Below the pieces are notes generated by a model. That model was not told the DNA's origin, searched no databases, and saw only the letters and a list, made by a program, of their open reading frames with translations. Both the position numbers and the translations under genes were made by a program. 64,000 bases of DNA from Ophiura sarsii. Its lineage: Eukaryota; Echinodermata; Ophiuroidea; Amphilepidida; Ophiuridae. Shown one piece after another: positions 33,586-45,217 of this stretch (positions are counted from its first letter, which is position 1; each line of letters opens with the position of its first letter). The stretch covers positions 1,111,521-1,175,520 of the forward strand of contig CM069444.1 of NCBI GenBank assembly GCA_035610835.1, given 5' to 3'.

Positions 33586-35634
33586 CAACTTGAGCATAAT
33601 TTGGATCCATGTTATAACAAATAAATACATGTTAAAAACTTCGCTAACACCCGCAGTGAAAATCGGCTAAACCACGATGCCTGGACAATGAATAAAAACA
33701 AAGCGAGTTTTGCACGCATTGAGCGGCGCACACGTGGAGTGCATTAGACACTTTCAATGTACTCAGCGTATTTCAGTTTCTTGCTTTCTGATTGGCTCGT
33801 CACTACTAAGAGTATATGAATAATATGTATGGTTTTGAGTATTGAGCATTATATAGGATGCATACAATATTATATATTACAATTGAACTAAAAAAAAGGT
33901 TGTGTGGGTTAATGCTGTTGTGCTACTAAACACCCACATCTAATTCATGTATACCCTGTATATTACAACTTGAATTATAAGCAAGTGTCAAGTACGCAAG
34001 TACTCAAGTACTGAGTACTTGGCTGTATCATTCATAGATCCTTGACAATTGTGTATCCATCCATGGTATTGAGAATTTGCAAACCCCAAATTTGCCAAAG
34101 TGCTAGACTAACTTTACGTCAGGCTCTTACGTCATACAGGGTGAGTAAGAAAACCTAAAATAGTGGAGAGAAGCCATCTCGTTTTCAAAACCAAGTTGAT
34201 GTTTGAATTTTTTTTAATGTTATAAGAATAACATTTTTGTTACTAATTTCCTGTGAGAAAATGAAGTCAATCGCATTTTTAATTTGCATTTGCAATTTAC
34301 ATGCTTGTCCACGAGACACCAAAATCAAACTTCGACTTGGTTTTGAAGAAAAAAAAGGATGGCTAATTTTCAACCTGTATGGTCCTACAACCATTCAAGA
34401 TGTTGCTGTTAAACAAACTTTAAACGACTTAATTTCGCTAGCAATTTAATTTCGCTTATTTCGCTAGGATATCACGCTAAATTAAATTGCTGCCAGTTAA
34501 ATTATTTATAGGAACATGATACAAATGAGTGAAATTAGATTGCCGCATAAATTTGACTAAATGCTAATATGCTAAATTAAGTTGCCGTGAAATTAAACTG
34601 TTTTACAGTATGCGTTTATTACCTTTGCACCAACTGTGTGTATATCACCATACATAAAGCAAGCTCAATGTCTGGTTCAACAATGCTCTCAGATTAGGTT
34701 GTATTGTATATATGTATCCATCCATAGTATTGAAAATTTGCAAACCCAAAATGAAAAGTCCCCTCTGCCCTACATAAAACGGTAGTGTTCATAATATTAA
34801 AGACAGGTATGTGTGTCATAGCGCTATCCCAGCATGCTCAGTGTACATGTACTGGGGACGCAGGTTTTTTAACCAATTTAAGTTTTATATGATCACCAAA
34901 TCTTTCTGATGAATCGGTGATTTTTACAACATGGGTATAACCATGGCAGGTAACTATCAACCTATCATGGTACAATCAATTTTTGTATGAGAATATACAA
35001 CTGCAGGTAAGTGCATGTGTGGAAAATCATAGACCGAATAGGGAAAATGTGATTTACGAATGGCGACCAACGATTTGTTGCTAACTTCCTTCTTCTGGCA
35101 AATATGTGCATGTCTAAAAATGGTTGGAACAGGGCACACAACTAGCTTACGTTTTATTTAACATAGTACTTTCCATAAAAGTGGTGGGGTGAAGGGATTG
35201 CTTAAATAAATTGCAAAATTACTGTAAATAATTAAGTAGTGTTAAATACAAGGTAGGGTAGGGTGTTCCAGATAAATAACCTAAAAGTGTCTGAAATAAA
35301 CAAGGTGTGCTGGGGCCACAAAAAAAAGATTTAAGAGCCTGAATTTGTTTTGCAACTTATTTTTACATATTATGCTCAAATGTCTCTTAAGTTGGTGTAA
35401 AGAAAATAATATACTTACATGGTGAGTTTTATAAACATTAATTTTTGTAGCAATTTTCAAGAAATGTGTGTATTCAATATTGCTATATGCAGTAGGAATA
35501 CCCACATGACTGTCAAACCGGGGATGTCGCAGATCTATAATAACATTAAGTGTACCGATCCTAACAGTAGTATTGCTTTATTCCGTAATAATAAGAGGGA
35601 TTAAAATCATGTCCTGTCCAGTTCACCCCTCGCT
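33586..35634. other. No gene seen
   Basis: AT-rich. A direct repeat (GTATCCATCCATGGTATTGA near 34,051 and GTATCCATCCATAGTATTGA near 34,708) brackets a stretch with repeated AATTTCGCTA and AAATTAAATTGC words, suggesting an unrecognised small repeat element. Confidence 0.5.
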
Positions 35635-35705
35635 AGTCTAGTGGTTGAGATACATGCCTTACAATGCAGAGGCTCACGGTTCGATTCCCACTTGGACCAC
35701 TTTTT
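35635..35705 (+). tRNA. tRNA-like sequence, probably a SINE head
   Basis: The A-box TAGTCTAGTGGTTGAGAT and the B-box GGTTCGATTCCC are both clear and about 40 bases apart. The anticodon arm pairs poorly and the acceptor stem is not closed. Pol III-type promoter elements are present, but it is not a sound tRNA. Confidence 0.5.
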
Positions 35706-36839
35706 CAACTGATTTATTTCATTTCTTAAAAGTTAGAGTTATATAGTTTGAAGTCCACAAAGTGTGTAGTTCCTACCTAGTCAATCCCGGTGGAAAGTCA
35801 TGTGGGTATTTCCATCGCTGCATATATATGTATATATATATGCATAATATATACATAAATAATCACCCAAGATGATCCTCGTAGAGTACTCAACTTAAAT
35901 AGGGAGCTTTATAATAGATGAAATTAGAGACTATTTCATTATTCTTTAGTGTAACTTTATTACCGACAAATTGCGAATTCTTTATTAGCGAATGTTTTTA
36001 TTTTAGAGAGGAGGTGACATATACCTCCTCGAAACAAGTTTGTCAGTAATAAAGTAAAATAATGAAATATATATATATATAATAAATTATCAAAATGATG
36101 CACTGTATCAAAAGTGTTCAATTCCTAAGAAGAGCGTGATATGTTGAATACAAGCAGTAATTAGATATATACAAATTCAGAGGTATAGACCTTCCGGAAT
36201 ATTATCGCTACTCTGAGTTTCATGGATAATCCTATATGGTCATTTTGTCCAATCTTCAGGCGAATAGATGTTTCTCTGATCGCAGGTTTGGCACACATAT
36301 GATAGTGAGAATACACAATCAATGGTGTTTTTGAACCAGCGGTCAAAGCAACATTATATTCCAAAAGAGGTCAATACATCAAAGATAATGAAAGAGTGCT
36401 CTACTGATAAATCAGGTGCGTAATGATTATTATTGACAACCATTTCTGGTTAGACTAGCCATTGGTACCTGACAAAAGGGCAAGTGAGGAAAACTGTTTC
36501 CGACCGACCCAACTTTAAAAAGTGATCTTTGGACAATCAAAAAAAGAATTGTTTGGCCTAAGTTGGTATATTTGAAATATTTTGCGAAAAAATTAAGTTA
36601 ATCGATGGTACCAATTTGAAGAAATGCGCTTGCAAAGAACACACACTAAAATCACTCATAGGGCTACGTAAGTTGTATGTATGGTGCAACCGTTTTACTG
36701 CAATGTATGTGTACCATTGTGACTGCATCACAATATTAATAGGGGTGGGCACGTTGAGACTTGTTCTTGAAATATTTTTCACAATTCAGTTTTTCTATGG
36801 CCAAATTTTGTGAGAAAAAAAGAACTGATGAATGGTTAG
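35706..36839. other. No gene seen
   Basis: AT-rich with TA microsatellite stretches (about 35,821-35,850 and 36,067-36,082). Confidence 0.5.
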
Positions 36840-37425
36840 GTTGGTCAAATGGCAAAATTCAAAATGGCCGCCAAAACAGCAATTTTTGGGTTTTTCTGAG
36901 CACATTTAGGTGCATAACAGCATTTTATATGGCACTATTCTATATGTTTTAAGGTCTCTAAACCAAAAGGTTTAATTCGTTTCATGATTCCACTCATTAG
37001 GATAGTCAAAGTGACCTGTAAGACCTCAGGAAAATTCAAAATGGCCGTCAAAACGGCAATTTTTAGGTATTTCTGAGCCCATTTAGGTCTATAACAACAA
37101 CTTTTTTGATATTTTTATGTTTTAAATGTCTCTAAATCCAAAGCTTTCATTCATTTTATGATTAAATTCCTTAGGATAGTCGAAGTGACCTGTTTGAACT
37201 CAGAACAATTCAAAATAGCCGCCATAACAAGCATTTGTATGTAATTCTTTATGGTGTTTCGATTGTGACATCATATAAGATGACATTTTATTATGTTCTT
37301 AGGTCTCTGAATACTAATATATCATTCATGTATTCAATGACATTCATCACCTCGTCACCCGTAGATAGAGTGACTTGTTTTACCTTTAAACAATTCAGTA
37401 TGGCTGCCAAAAGTGGCATTTATCT
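36840..37425 (+). repeat. Degenerate tandem repeat, about 180-bp unit, about 3.3 copies
   Basis: Each unit starts with ATTCAAAATGGCCGCCAAAA or a variant (36,857; 37,027; 37,208; 37,395). It continues through TTTCTGAGC-CATTTAGG, TTAGGTCTCTAA, TTAGGATAG and GTGACCTG. The copies are diverged. Confidence 0.75.
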
Positions 37426-37634
37426 TGTTCCAAAATAGGAAGTATCTTTTTTCTCTGTGGGTAAATTGTGTCAAATTCCGCAGAGTTGACAATACTAATG
37501 ACTAACTGCGTGGAGGACGGAACTAATGTAGGGTACTTGTGATATAGGTCTACGTCTGTAAAATAAAATCGTGATTGTTCACAATGCATTCTGTAATAAA
37601 CTATTAACATCACTTGTGACATTTCCTTCTGGCT

Positions 37635-38150
37635 TCACAGCGTTTTTAATGGTACTCTTATTTCATTGACGGAAAACTTCTCCATTTTGAATCGCCCATT
37701 AAGAGATTTCACGCGACGCATCCGTCGTATATCCGGAGCAACAGTTGCATGGAGATATCCCACCTTGACGAGGAGCTGCAGGTCATCCAGGTCATCCAAG
37801 ATACCAATACTCTTTGATGTAACTGGTCCTGAGTGTTCTTTGCAGGAGTCAAGCAGCTTTGACACTGTTACAAACTTCTTCTCCCACTCTTCTTTCTTCG
37901 GTACTGACAAACTGTTTGCATTCTTTACTGCCTTAATGAAATATATCTGTACTTTTCCAACATTTGCGACCTTATCTGAGCACCTGGCCCCCTCCCATCT
38001 TACTTGCCTTTCATCTTCTGATTAGTGTGTGAAAGATGAGTCTACAAGCAACTTGTTTGGCATGTCATGCTGACATTCTTCCTTGAGTGTGTCTGTACTG
38101 ATGTTGATCCACCACTCATACTTATCCATTTGTCAAAGAATGACATTTCA
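37635..38150 (-). pseudogene. Minus-strand coding relic, unrecognised family
   Basis: From about 38,130 the minus strand reads DKYEWWINISTDTLKEECQ, a stop, then VRWEGARCSDKVANVGKVQ, and then a 91-codon frame with VPKKEEWEKKFVTVSKLL, then DDLDDLQLLVKVGYLHATV and PDIRRMRRV. I have an impression of similar sequences in invertebrate mobile elements but cannot name them. The composition is protein-like over about 160 residues with at least one stop, and there is no nearby partner gene. Confidence 0.5.
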
Positions 38151-38313
38151 GAAGTCTGTTAATTCTCTCAATGACATCATCCAACACAGCACACAACAGC
38201 AAACAAGCGTTCATTGCCAGAAGAAGTGTCAGTAGCTAGCACATCTGTCTCTCATCGCCAACAGCTCTGTGATCTTCTCCCGTAAGATGTCAACGGTGGT
38301 CTCTTCTCTCTTG

Positions 38314-38562
38314 TCAATGCCTAGCAGGTCCATTAGGGAAAATTAACAATGTCCCATTGTCCCAGGATTTTGTGAATGATGCAAATCTTGTGTTGTAGAG
38401 TTGGAATTGTTGGTCGTGTCCTTTTCTTAAGTGGTCTGTCGTCGGGGCGATGTACGTCTTGGAGATGTCGAGTTGGTCATGGTGAATTTTATAAAGGCAG
38501 GTCAGTCTGTGTGATCGTCTGCGATATTGAAGGCTGTTCCACTTAAAACAATGCAAGTGCAT
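38314..38562 (-). pseudogene. LINE RT C-terminal fragment, minus strand
   Basis: The minus strand encodes WNSLQYRRRSHRLTCLYKI, then RRGH-like RKGHDQQF, then FASFTKSWDNGTLL, the order seen at the end of many Jockey/CR1-type polymerases (LEERR-ARL-M-YKI ... FFPRTI-WN-LP). It is short and isolated. Confidence 0.7.
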
Positions 38563-39719
38563 TTTTGCTTATCATAAGCAAATTATCTCAAATGTTGAAA
38601 TATAGAAAAAACATTGAAAAAAGAATAAGATTATTATTTAACAAAAAAAAACGCCCATTAGTAGTTATATGGGTTTTTTTAATTCAAAATCCCTGGCTGT
38701 ACTTTTAATTAAAAAGTGCCTACGTGGTTTTTACCATTATTTTGAGTAATGATGATGGTCGTTTTCTGATATAACACTAAATGTTGACACATTTAAATAT
38801 TGGCTGGTGGAAAATAGAATAAATCAAACAGGAATTAGAGAATAATTTCATCCAAGGAAACATAATAAGAAGATTAATAAAATAATTCCAAAGAACTTAC
38901 TGTTCCAGACAGTTTCGACGTCCGATCGGATGTTTTTCTCAATGGTGTCCTAACAGCCACTAATATGAAAAGGGTTGTAAATGCGCAAATTTCAGCTTTC
39001 CCTTTCATCTATTGCTTTCCCACCTCGCATTCCTTCATGCACACTATCACTTCTTCTTTCTGCTCATTCTTCATTCTACACTATCCCAGCTGGTATGCAC
39101 AGTTGGCAATTCCATCAGCCCATCTGTCCATAATCGCCTCCTAACACCCAACCCATCCCCACCCTCTCTGCTAGGCAGTTGGTGCTAAGCGTTACGATCA
39201 GGCTTTGCAGCCTGTTCCAATAACGGGGCTCTGAGTTAAGGAAGGAAGACCTGAACATAAACCACCCAGCTATGGGTAAAATATTTAGGTAGTCACTTAC
39301 CTAAGGCGGATGAGAGATTCAATCTCTAACAACGGCAAAAGGGCGCGATGATCATATTTCTTCTCAATGGCCAGTGAACCAAAAAAAAGGAGTCCTGAGA
39401 CCTGAATACCTCTTATTATTCTCGGGTTGGAGACTGAGATGACCAGAGTAAGGGCGGATGGGAAACGTTTAACTACATGCATTTATCAACGGCCACTGGA
39501 CACTACCTGCTGGTAGGAGTTGCGATCACCAGCAAACAATAGCAACTGAAAGACTTTATGATGGCATCAAATAAAAACACCAGGGTTAGAGTCCCTGATA
39601 ATCTCCCAAATGCTGAAACCTCCTCACTTCAAAGTGAAAATGTCAGTGCCTGTCAGTGCCTTAAATCGTCAGGGGACTACACCAGGAAGGACAGTGACTG
39701 ATAACGGTGAAAGTAAAGG

Positions 39720-40749
39720 GAAACCTCATTTTCTGATATGCAAGAAAGTGATGAACATGCAACCCTAAACGCAAGAACGATTAGAAACACAAACAAACAA
39801 CTTGAGCTGTGTGCTTTAGCTCAACAATATAAAATTGACATTATTGGAATCCAAGAGCATCGAATAGTTCATACAGATGAACAGATGAGATATGATAATA
39901 TCATAGAGGGCTACTAACTTGTCACAGCATCTGCTACTAGAAATAGACAAGGAGCTGCAGTGGGTGGAGTTGGCATCTTGTAAAGTCCACGAGCACAACG
40001 AGCCATATCCTCAATCTGCTACATAAGCACCAGAACCATTCAAGCAACCTTTAATGGCAATCCAAAAACTACGGTTATATCTACATACTCTCCCACCAAT
40101 GTGGCAAGTGAAGATTAGGTATTAGAGACTACTATGACGAGCTGAAAGAAACTACCAAATCAGTACCGGTCCATAATTTCTTGACAGTAATTGGGGACTT
40201 AAATGCTCGAATGGTAACGACATTGCTCCGTTTGCCTACAATGAAACCACAAACAGGAACGGGGAAATATTGGAGGAGTTTGCAATGGAAAATAACCTAG
40301 TTATTACAAACACCAGATTCCAAAAGATAGTAACAAAACTATGGACCTGTATTCTACCAAGTGGATTCAGAGCTCAACTTGACTACATCCTGATCAGAAA
40401 GAAATGGCAAAATAGTATTGTGAACACAGAAGCCTACAATTCGTTTGCAAGTATTGGATCCGATCATAGAATAGTGATCTCAAAGATTAGATTAAGCCTA
40501 CGAGCAAACAGCAAAACCAAGCCAAACAAAGTGAAATACAACTGGAATAAGCTTGTCCAAGATTCAGAACTGCAAGATCAATATTCTGTCGAAGTCAGAA
40601 ACAAATACACACTACTTAATGACACCTGTGATGACAATCCAACAGTGAAATATGGTAACTTTATCACAGCAAATCAAGAAACTGCCGAGAAACTACTACC
40701 AAAATATATAAGAAGAGGCAAAAGGCATTGTGTTATAGTAGAAAAGTAG
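39720..40749 (+). pseudogene. APE-type endonuclease domain of the LINE, decayed
   Basis: Blocks in successive frames include LCALAQQYKIDIIGIQEHR (the -QE-H catalytic motif), GGVGIL, TYSPTN, GDLNAR and, in an open 159-codon frame, RAQLDYILIRKKW and FASIGSDHRIVISKI. The last is the SDH motif that closes APE-like nuclease domains. Stops at about 39,916 and 39,979 and frameshifts near 40,120-40,220 disable it. Confidence 0.85.
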
Positions 40750-41146
40750 AAACTGCCAGAAAGATGCTAAGACAGACGTATGAAAAACATATCACAGACG
40801 ACAGTAACGAGTCTGCACAAGAGTTTGAAGCAGGTAAACGAGAACTCGACCAAACCTATGATGAGGTCAATTCTGAATACCTTGACAACAAAATTAAAAG
40901 AAGTGGAAAAGGCAACCCTAAACATGCAACACAGATTATCTTGGGAGCTCATTAACGAAGTAAGTGAAAGTAAAACCTCTAGGAATGGTATCCTCAAAGG
41001 AAAGACAAAGGAAGAACGTGTCAATAATTGATACTGCCACTCCTAGGAAATCCACCGGTAGTGACTGATAAAGATGAAGACATCTCAAAGATTTTCGAAG
41101 AACTAACAATTAAGTGTACTGCCTTCAATAACACTGAGTACCATAA

Positions 41147-42727
41147 AGTCAATCTATCAAGGAAGGGAAAAGTTTTGGAGAGGACAACATTCCACCTGAA
41201 CTCCTGACAAGATGCAATCTTGATGATTTAATACTGGACATCTGTAATAAGGCCCTCCTAGAAAAGCAAAAACCTGATCAGTGGGCAATATTTAACCTGA
41301 TACCAGTCCCAAAATCTGGTGACCTAGGTCAAGCAGGAAACTACAGAGGCATATGTCTGAACTCTATTGTGGCCAAGACATATTACAGAATGATTCTCAA
41401 CAGAATAAGACCTCACCTAGATGAATTACTACGAACTAACCAGAATGGCTTCCGCGAGGGAAGAGGCACTACCTCACACATTCTGGGGCTCAGGAGAATC
41501 ATCGAAGGTATACATTCCAATAATCTCTCTGCAGTCATAACATTAATTGACTTCAAAAAGGCATTCGACACCATACATCGTGGGAAAATGATCAAGATAC
41601 TCAAAGCATACGGTATCCCACAAGTTATAACAGATGCAATTGATGAAACTTACAGAAACACAAGAGCCAAAGTCATATCACCTGATGGCGACACGGAACT
41701 GTTCAACATCCTAGCAGGAGTACTCCAAGGAGATATCCTTTCCCCCTACCTATTCATAATCATCCTTGATTATTGCTTAAGAATAGCTATCAGTGGGAGA
41801 GAAGAGGAACTAGGATTCAACATCAAGCCTAGACAAAGTCGAAGAATAGGGCCAAAGAACGTCACGGATCTTGACTTTGTAGATGACATAGCGTTACTTT
41901 CTGACACTAAGGAGCAGGCACAGACATTGCTGAAATATGTTGAGGAAGCAGCACTCAAAACTGGGCTCCACATGAATGCCAAGAAAACCAAATGCATGGT
42001 ATTTCACCAAGCACAAGCGGTACAGCTAAAAACCTCTGATGGAAGTTATCTAGACAACGTAGAGGACTTCAAGTACCTGGGAGCTTGGGTAGGTAGTAGG
42101 CAGCATGACATAAAAGTACGTAAAGCACTTGCTTGGCAGGCTTGCAATGCTCTGAACAAAGTGTGGAGATCCAGCCTCTGTCGAAAAATCAAAATCAGAC
42201 TTTTCCAAGCTACTGTTCAAAGTGTTCTACTGTATGGAGCTGAGACATGGACCATCACCAACAGACTGAAGAAATCTCTAGATGGATGCTACACTAGAAT
42301 GCTGAGAACTGCACTCAACATTAGTTGGAAAGACAAGGTACCGAACAAAGACCTGTATGGAAACTTACAAAATGTATCAGAAAACATCACAGATCGAAGG
42401 ATGAGATTTGCCGGGCATTGCATGAGAAGAGAAAATGAGATTATATCTGACCTTCTGCTATGGAGACCCAAACACGGACACACATCTGTCGGCCGCCCAG
42501 TCTTAACATACTTGAACACCTTGGCGAAAGACACAGGACTGAAGAATGATGAGGAGATGAAAGCATGCATGAGGGACAGAGTAATGTGGCGAGCCATCAC
42601 GAAGACCAATCGAGATCGACATAAAGTAGTAATAAGTAGTATGACCGTTGATCAAGTGTTGCCAGAATTAGTTGACATTCTGGTGACGTCACGAGATGTG
42701 TTTGGTGACGTTTTCTGGATCAATTAA
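41147..42727 (+). CDS. Reverse transcriptase part of the LINE, long open frame
   Basis: About 527 codons are open after a TAA at 41,144. The order of RT blocks is clear: FGEDNIPPELL, LIPVPKSGD, GNYRGICLNS, NQNGFREGRGTTSHIL, then IDFKKAFDTIHR (catalytic D), AGVLQGDILSPYLF, and DLDFVDDIALL, which keeps both catalytic aspartates. GLHMNAKKTKCM and FKYLGAWV follow, and the C-terminal region has WKDKVPNKDLYG, RRMRFAGHCMRREN and VGRPVL. It would act in target-primed reverse transcription at the nick made by the endonuclease. Upstream coding is broken, so the element is probably not mobile by itself; I find no start codon that would express this part alone. Confidence 0.85.
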   Translation, partial: SQSIKEGKSFGEDNIPPELLTRCNLDDLILDICNKALLEKQKPDQWAIFNLIPVPKSGDLGQAGNYRGICLNSIVAKTYYRMILNRIRPHLDELLRTNQNGFREGRGTTSHILGLRRIIEGIHSNNLSAVITLIDFKKAFDTIHRGKMIKILKAYGIPQVITDAIDETYRNTRAKVISPDGDTELFNILAGVLQGDILSPYLFIIILDYCLRIAISGREEELGFNIKPRQSRRIGPKNVTDLDFVDDIALLSDTKEQAQTLLKYVEEAALKTGLHMNAKKTKCMVFHQAQAVQLKTSDGSYLDNVEDFKYLGAWVGSRQHDIKVRKALAWQACNALNKVWRSSLCRKIKIRLFQATVQSVLLYGAETWTITNRLKKSLDGCYTRMLRTALNISWKDKVPNKDLYGNLQNVSENITDRRMRFAGHCMRRENEIISDLLLWRPKHGHTSVGRPVLTYLNTLAKDTGLKNDEEMKACMRDRVMWRAITKTNRDRHKVVISSMTVDQVLPELVDILVTSRDVFGDVFWIN

Positions 42728-42844
42728 TCGTACAAGTAACTAAGTTGGTAGGCCCCCTCGTCGACGTTCATAAGGTTCTGTTTCATGTCTAAGTTAGATT
42801 TGCGACGGATCCAAATGGATTCTCTAATTCTCTAAACAGGAATT

Positions 42845-44098
42845 GATTTTCATAGGCCATATGAAATCACCAATGATACACAAGCCAATTTCTTGATAAT
42901 AAAAGTGTAAATTCTTCAAATAATAGACAGTTTTTAAACTGATGAATTATAGCATAGCACAATAAATTTAATACTTGTTACTCGGGCAATTGAAACAGGG
43001 TAATACAGTACTAGTACCAACTACGTTTCAGTAAACTAATCCATTTAAAAGACATCTTTCAAATGATGCCATTTTAGACTCTTTCTGACATTCCAAGCCA
43101 CATGAACTAAAAACTTGAATGTATTATACAGCCGCCGCAGCGTTAATCAGAATGATTTGGACCCAAGTTCAAAGATTTTTTACAGGGAAAAGTATTGAGG
43201 ATTTAATATAAATGGTTGAAACCTTCTCTTTTAAAAATCGATGGCTGTGGTGATGACTAAGTGACTTTCATTAAAATGTCTCATCTGCACACAGAATATG
43301 TATGGTTACAAAATACTATTTGAATGAGAAAGTTTTAAATCAACATAAAAACTGAACGATTTCTATTTTATTCATGTCAAGTACTCGTGTATGAGAGCCA
43401 ATTAACACCCATATCTGCTACTGCTTTCAATTTTAGCTGGTTTTTATTTAAAACTTTAATGAAGAGAACTATTTTTATATTCATGTCAGATACTCCTTCA
43501 TGAGAGCAAATTAACATTCATGTCTGCTATTCAAATAAGTATAAATCCGTTCATAGCTGTTTTTAGACTTTAACGTGGAGGTACAGGGTGTATCCACACA
43601 CAAAATAGGACTCTGTTTCAAGACGGTTTTATACTTGTCAAAATCACTGGACTTTGCCAAATTCAGCTTTAGTGAAAATATATATTGAACCATAATATTT
43701 TTGTTACGTGTGATTTCAGTGTGTTCTTTGCAAGCATATTATCGTCAAAGTGTATGAACCATGGATTCACTTGAATTGAATTTTTCATACACAATTTCAA
43801 ACATTATAACCTCTAGCATATCTGATTTACACTTGCTTTGATATAATATTGATTTGATCAAATTGGTTCTAAACCCTTCTAATAACTCCCCCCAGTACAT
43901 GCATCACTTTTTATTTAATTTTAACGTTATCGTTTTGGTTAATTCACTATACATGCTATACAATACAGATATTCTGTTCAAGTGTACAAGTCAACATTAC
44001 CTTCTCAATGATATCATCAAATTGCTAAATAAATAAATACATTATATTGTCTCATTTCTCTCAATCAGACCTTATACAGATCATCTAATTCCAGAAAT
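42845..44098. other. No gene seen, upstream region of the kinase
   Basis: AT-rich. A loose direct repeat occurs at 43,375-43,440 and 43,482-43,545 (ATTCATGTCA-ATACTC-T--ATGAGAGC). TTATACAG at 44,072-44,079 could act as a 3' splice site just before the kinase start. Confidence 0.5.
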
Positions 44099-44986
44099 AT
44101 GGGTGCCAAAGGATCAAAAGTGACTTATCATAAGTGTGTCGGACGTGGTGCCACTGGTGAAGTCTTCAAAGCAACATGGGAAACTAAAGCTCATGGAAAA
44201 GTTGATGCTGCTGCAAAGAAAATCCAATTTCAGGGAGAGATTCCAGAACAACTAAAATGTGAGATTGAATACCTAAAAAAAGTTGATCACAAAAATATCA
44301 TCAAGTACTACGACACAATTATTGAGGCACAGCAAGTGGTGATCGTAACTGAATATGCAGCAAAAGGATCACTGTATGACTACCTTAAAGATGAAACAAA
44401 TCTTCCAGACAAGTTACTCCATGTATGGATCTTCCACTTGGCTAGTGGAATCGACTACCTGACACAAAATGAAATTTGTCATCGCGATTTGAAATCCCCT
44501 AACTGTGTTATTACAGCTGATGATGTACTTAAAATATGTGATTTTGGTATTGCTAGAGATGTAACAAGTACGGTCATGACACATATGAAGGGTAGTGCCA
44601 GATGGCTTGCTCCAGAAGTAATTAAAGATGATCTACTTTCCCCTAAATCTGACATATTTGCATTTGCCATCATAGTTTGGGAAATGCGGATGTGTGAGGA
44701 GCCATATAAAGGACAAAGGATAGAAACTGTAACGTATCAGGTTTGTAATACTGGTTTACGCCCACAAATCCCAGAAGACTGTCCACTCTTTCTCAAAGAG
44801 CTAATGATGAAATGCTGGCATACAGATCGACAAATAAGACCCAACAGTGCGGAAGTTGTACGAATGGTATGTCGTGAATATATAGACGACTTGAAGGACA
44901 CAGAATCACTGGCTGGATACCTAACAGAATCTGATGGTACGTATCATAAAAGGCAAATTCCTAATTTTATTGAATTTAGAGAATAA
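44099..44986 (+). CDS. Protein kinase, TKL family, MLK/ZAK-like, single exon, possible N-myristoylation
   Basis: It encodes an intact 295-residue kinase domain with little else. The glycine loop is GRGATG (residues 15-20), the VAIK-type lysine is K40, and the helix C glutamate is E55. The catalytic loop is HRDLKSPN (D130, N135), the metal motif DFG is at 148-150, and APE is at 171-173. All key residues are present, so it should phosphorylate Ser/Thr. GSLYDYL and DDVLKICDFG resemble MAP3K20 (ZAK) and mixed-lineage kinases, but the leucine zipper and SAM domain are absent. The start MGAKGSK has Gly2 and Ser6, a myristoylation pattern suggesting membrane attachment. Upstream the frame stays open only to 44,033, after a TAA at 44,030. 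No intron interrupts it, so it may be a retrogene or a single-exon lineage-specific kinase. Confidence 0.85.
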   Translation: MGAKGSKVTYHKCVGRGATGEVFKATWETKAHGKVDAAAKKIQFQGEIPEQLKCEIEYLKKVDHKNIIKYYDTIIEAQQVVIVTEYAAKGSLYDYLKDETNLPDKLLHVWIFHLASGIDYLTQNEICHRDLKSPNCVITADDVLKICDFGIARDVTSTVMTHMKGSARWLAPEVIKDDLLSPKSDIFAFAIIVWEMRMCEEPYKGQRIETVTYQVCNTGLRPQIPEDCPLFLKELMMKCWHTDRQIRPNSAEVVRMVCREYIDDLKDTESLAGYLTESDGTYHKRQIPNFIEFRE

Positions 44987-45211
44987 TAGTTCGTAGCTGT
45001 TTGTTTTTTCTCTGTTTTGTTCCCGTATTCATTACCCTTCCTTCATACAAATATATACATAATTTGATTGATTCATACAATCATCATGTTATCTTTAAAT
45101 AGCATTACATCAATGTTTTATAACAAATATCGTATGATAATCTTATAATAGAGAAGTCACTTGTATTGCAAATTGATTCGACACGTATGTGGACATTTTA
45201 AGTCATGCATC

Positions 45212-45217
45212 AATAAA
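45212..45217 (+). terminator. Candidate polyadenylation signal of the kinase gene
   Basis: AATAAA about 225 bases downstream of the kinase stop, the first exact hexamer on this strand. Confidence 0.4.

Larger units (their letters stand above)
38837..42833 (+). mobile_element. Near full-length RTE-like LINE
   Basis: AAACAGGAATT occurs at both edges (38,826-38,836 and 42,834-42,844), an 11-bp target duplication. A GC-neutral 5' untranslated region (38,837-39,720) is followed by a decayed endonuclease domain, a long open RT frame and a short tail ending in two ATTCTCTA units. The total of 4.0 kb suits RTE-type elements. The clade is inferred from the RT and the C-terminal WKDK...GHCMRRE...GRP blocks. 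Confidence 0.8.

Noticed and set aside
34237..34449. 70-codon frame with a signal-peptide-like start
   Set aside because: Hydrophobic start is plausible, but there is no recognised domain, and an equally long frame lies on the other strand.
35635..35705. Functional tRNA gene
   Set aside because: Pol III boxes are good but the acceptor and anticodon stems do not pair; treated as SINE-like.
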